From contig CAJHZI010000311.1 in the NCBI GenBank assembly GCA_905160935.1, forward strand, positions 87,501 to 151,500: a DNA stretch of 64,000 nt, given 5' to 3'. A model generated the notes under the pieces. It searched no databases. It saw nothing but the letters and a program-made list of their open reading frames with translations, and was not told where the DNA came from. Below are positions 63,237-64,000 of this stretch, one piece after another. The position numbers and the translations under genes are program-made. This stretch comes from Enchytraeus crypticus. Its lineage: Eukaryota; Annelida; Clitellata; Enchytraeida; Enchytraeidae. Within the stretch, counting starts at the first letter, position 1; every line of letters begins with the position of its first letter.

Positions 63237-64000
63237 AGCGGCGTATCCAAGGACGACTTATTACACGAGGCTCGGAATAAAGTAGGAGCCATATAATAGC
63301 TAAATTAGAATCTAAGATAATACTCTGAGATCTGATGTAAAGAAATTTTCAGTTAAATTTTACTATACATGTTTATATCACACACAAATGTGTACAGCTT
63401 ATAAAATGTCAAAAACTACAGTAAATTTGACTGAACAGTGACATTAAATTATTAAAGTTAAACTATTATTAAATCTTACATGATAAGAAATAATTAAACA
63501 TAACAATAATAACAATACCTTATAATATGCAACAGCAACAGCATAATTTTAGTAATTAGTCGGGTAGATAAAATCTCAAAATTGTGATACCGGACATTTA
63601 ATGTGTAAAGCTGAATTTTTGTGTAGTTGTAGAGGATGTTAAGGACTACTCGTATGAAAAGTTCCCCGCTTCTAGGACCTTGCGGAAAAAAGTTATATCC
63701 ATTTTAACATGACTGATTTTGTTGCAGAATATCTCCTATAAATAAGAACAAAAACAACCTCATGTTTGTTTATTTTTGAGCGATATAGTAAGATTTGTTG
63801 TAAGTTTGGAAAATTAGAAATTAATTGTAATTGATTTCTTGCTTACACGTTGTAAATAATTTATTTGAATCGTGTAATGGGATATAAGTAATAAAACTTC
63901 TAATTAATTTCAAAACTGTATTTCTTTAATTTTAGCAACTGAATAATTTTAATTAACAAATTCTTAGTTTATTATGTAGGTATTAATAAAATTAGCTGCA
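63237..64000. other. 5' flank of SLC35C2
   Basis: Unique AT-rich sequence with no open frame of note. Presumably the promoter and leader of SLC35C2. Confidence 0.5.

Overview
The window is invertebrate-type animal nuclear DNA. It is AT-rich, has six recognisable genes with many GT-AG introns, one intron-containing tRNA gene, and dense short retroelements and minisatellites. There are no operons, ribosome binding sites or other bacterial features. I could not fix the phylum from sequence alone. A CatSper auxiliary subunit implies flagellated sperm, and an ependymin-related secreted protein is common in many invertebrate phyla. Exon boundaries below come from my own reading of both strands. For each gene the reading phase closes across the exons listed.

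Layout: (1) 1-16.0 kb, minus strand: 5' two thirds of a CATSPERB-like gene, about 18 exons and about 686 codons, running off the left edge. A tRNA-Tyr gene lies in one of its introns. (2) 16-21.1 kb: gene-poor, retroelement fragments. (3) 21.26-22.28 kb, plus strand: intronless ependymin-related secreted protein. (4) 25.5-30.1 kb, minus strand: SET/TAF-I histone chaperone, 6 coding exons, 252 aa. (5) 33.3-40.2 kb, plus strand: 15-hydroxyprostaglandin-dehydrogenase-like short-chain dehydrogenase, 7 exons, 259 aa. (6) 42.3-51.8 kb, plus strand: neuroguidin (Sas10/Utp3/C1D family), 12 exons, 318 aa. (7) 54.06-63.24 kb, minus strand: SLC35C2-type transporter, 9 exons, 380 aa. The genes belong to unrelated pathways, and nothing suggests joint function.

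Repeats fill introns and intergenic DNA. I recognise a tRNA-derived SINE (called SINE-A here, about 20 copies), a second tRNA-like SINE (SINE-B), a 5S-rRNA-derived SINE, 3' ends of two non-LTR retrotransposon families (one with (TTA)n tails, one with (GA)n tails), and two further dispersed families (D with (GAT)n tails, E). SINE-A shares its 3' end with the (TTA)n-tailed LINE, which suggests shared retrotransposition machinery.

The most unusual observation is that in three different genes a minisatellite contains copies of the splice site of the exon next to it. In the HPGD-like gene a 66-bp array carries five copies of the exon-5 acceptor. In SET a 40-bp array carries two copies of the exon-5 acceptor. 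In SLC35C2 a 56-bp array carries copies of the exon-6 donor. Several other arrays stop just short of a splice site. This looks like repeated local tandem duplication across exon-intron boundaries, producing serial decoy splice sites.
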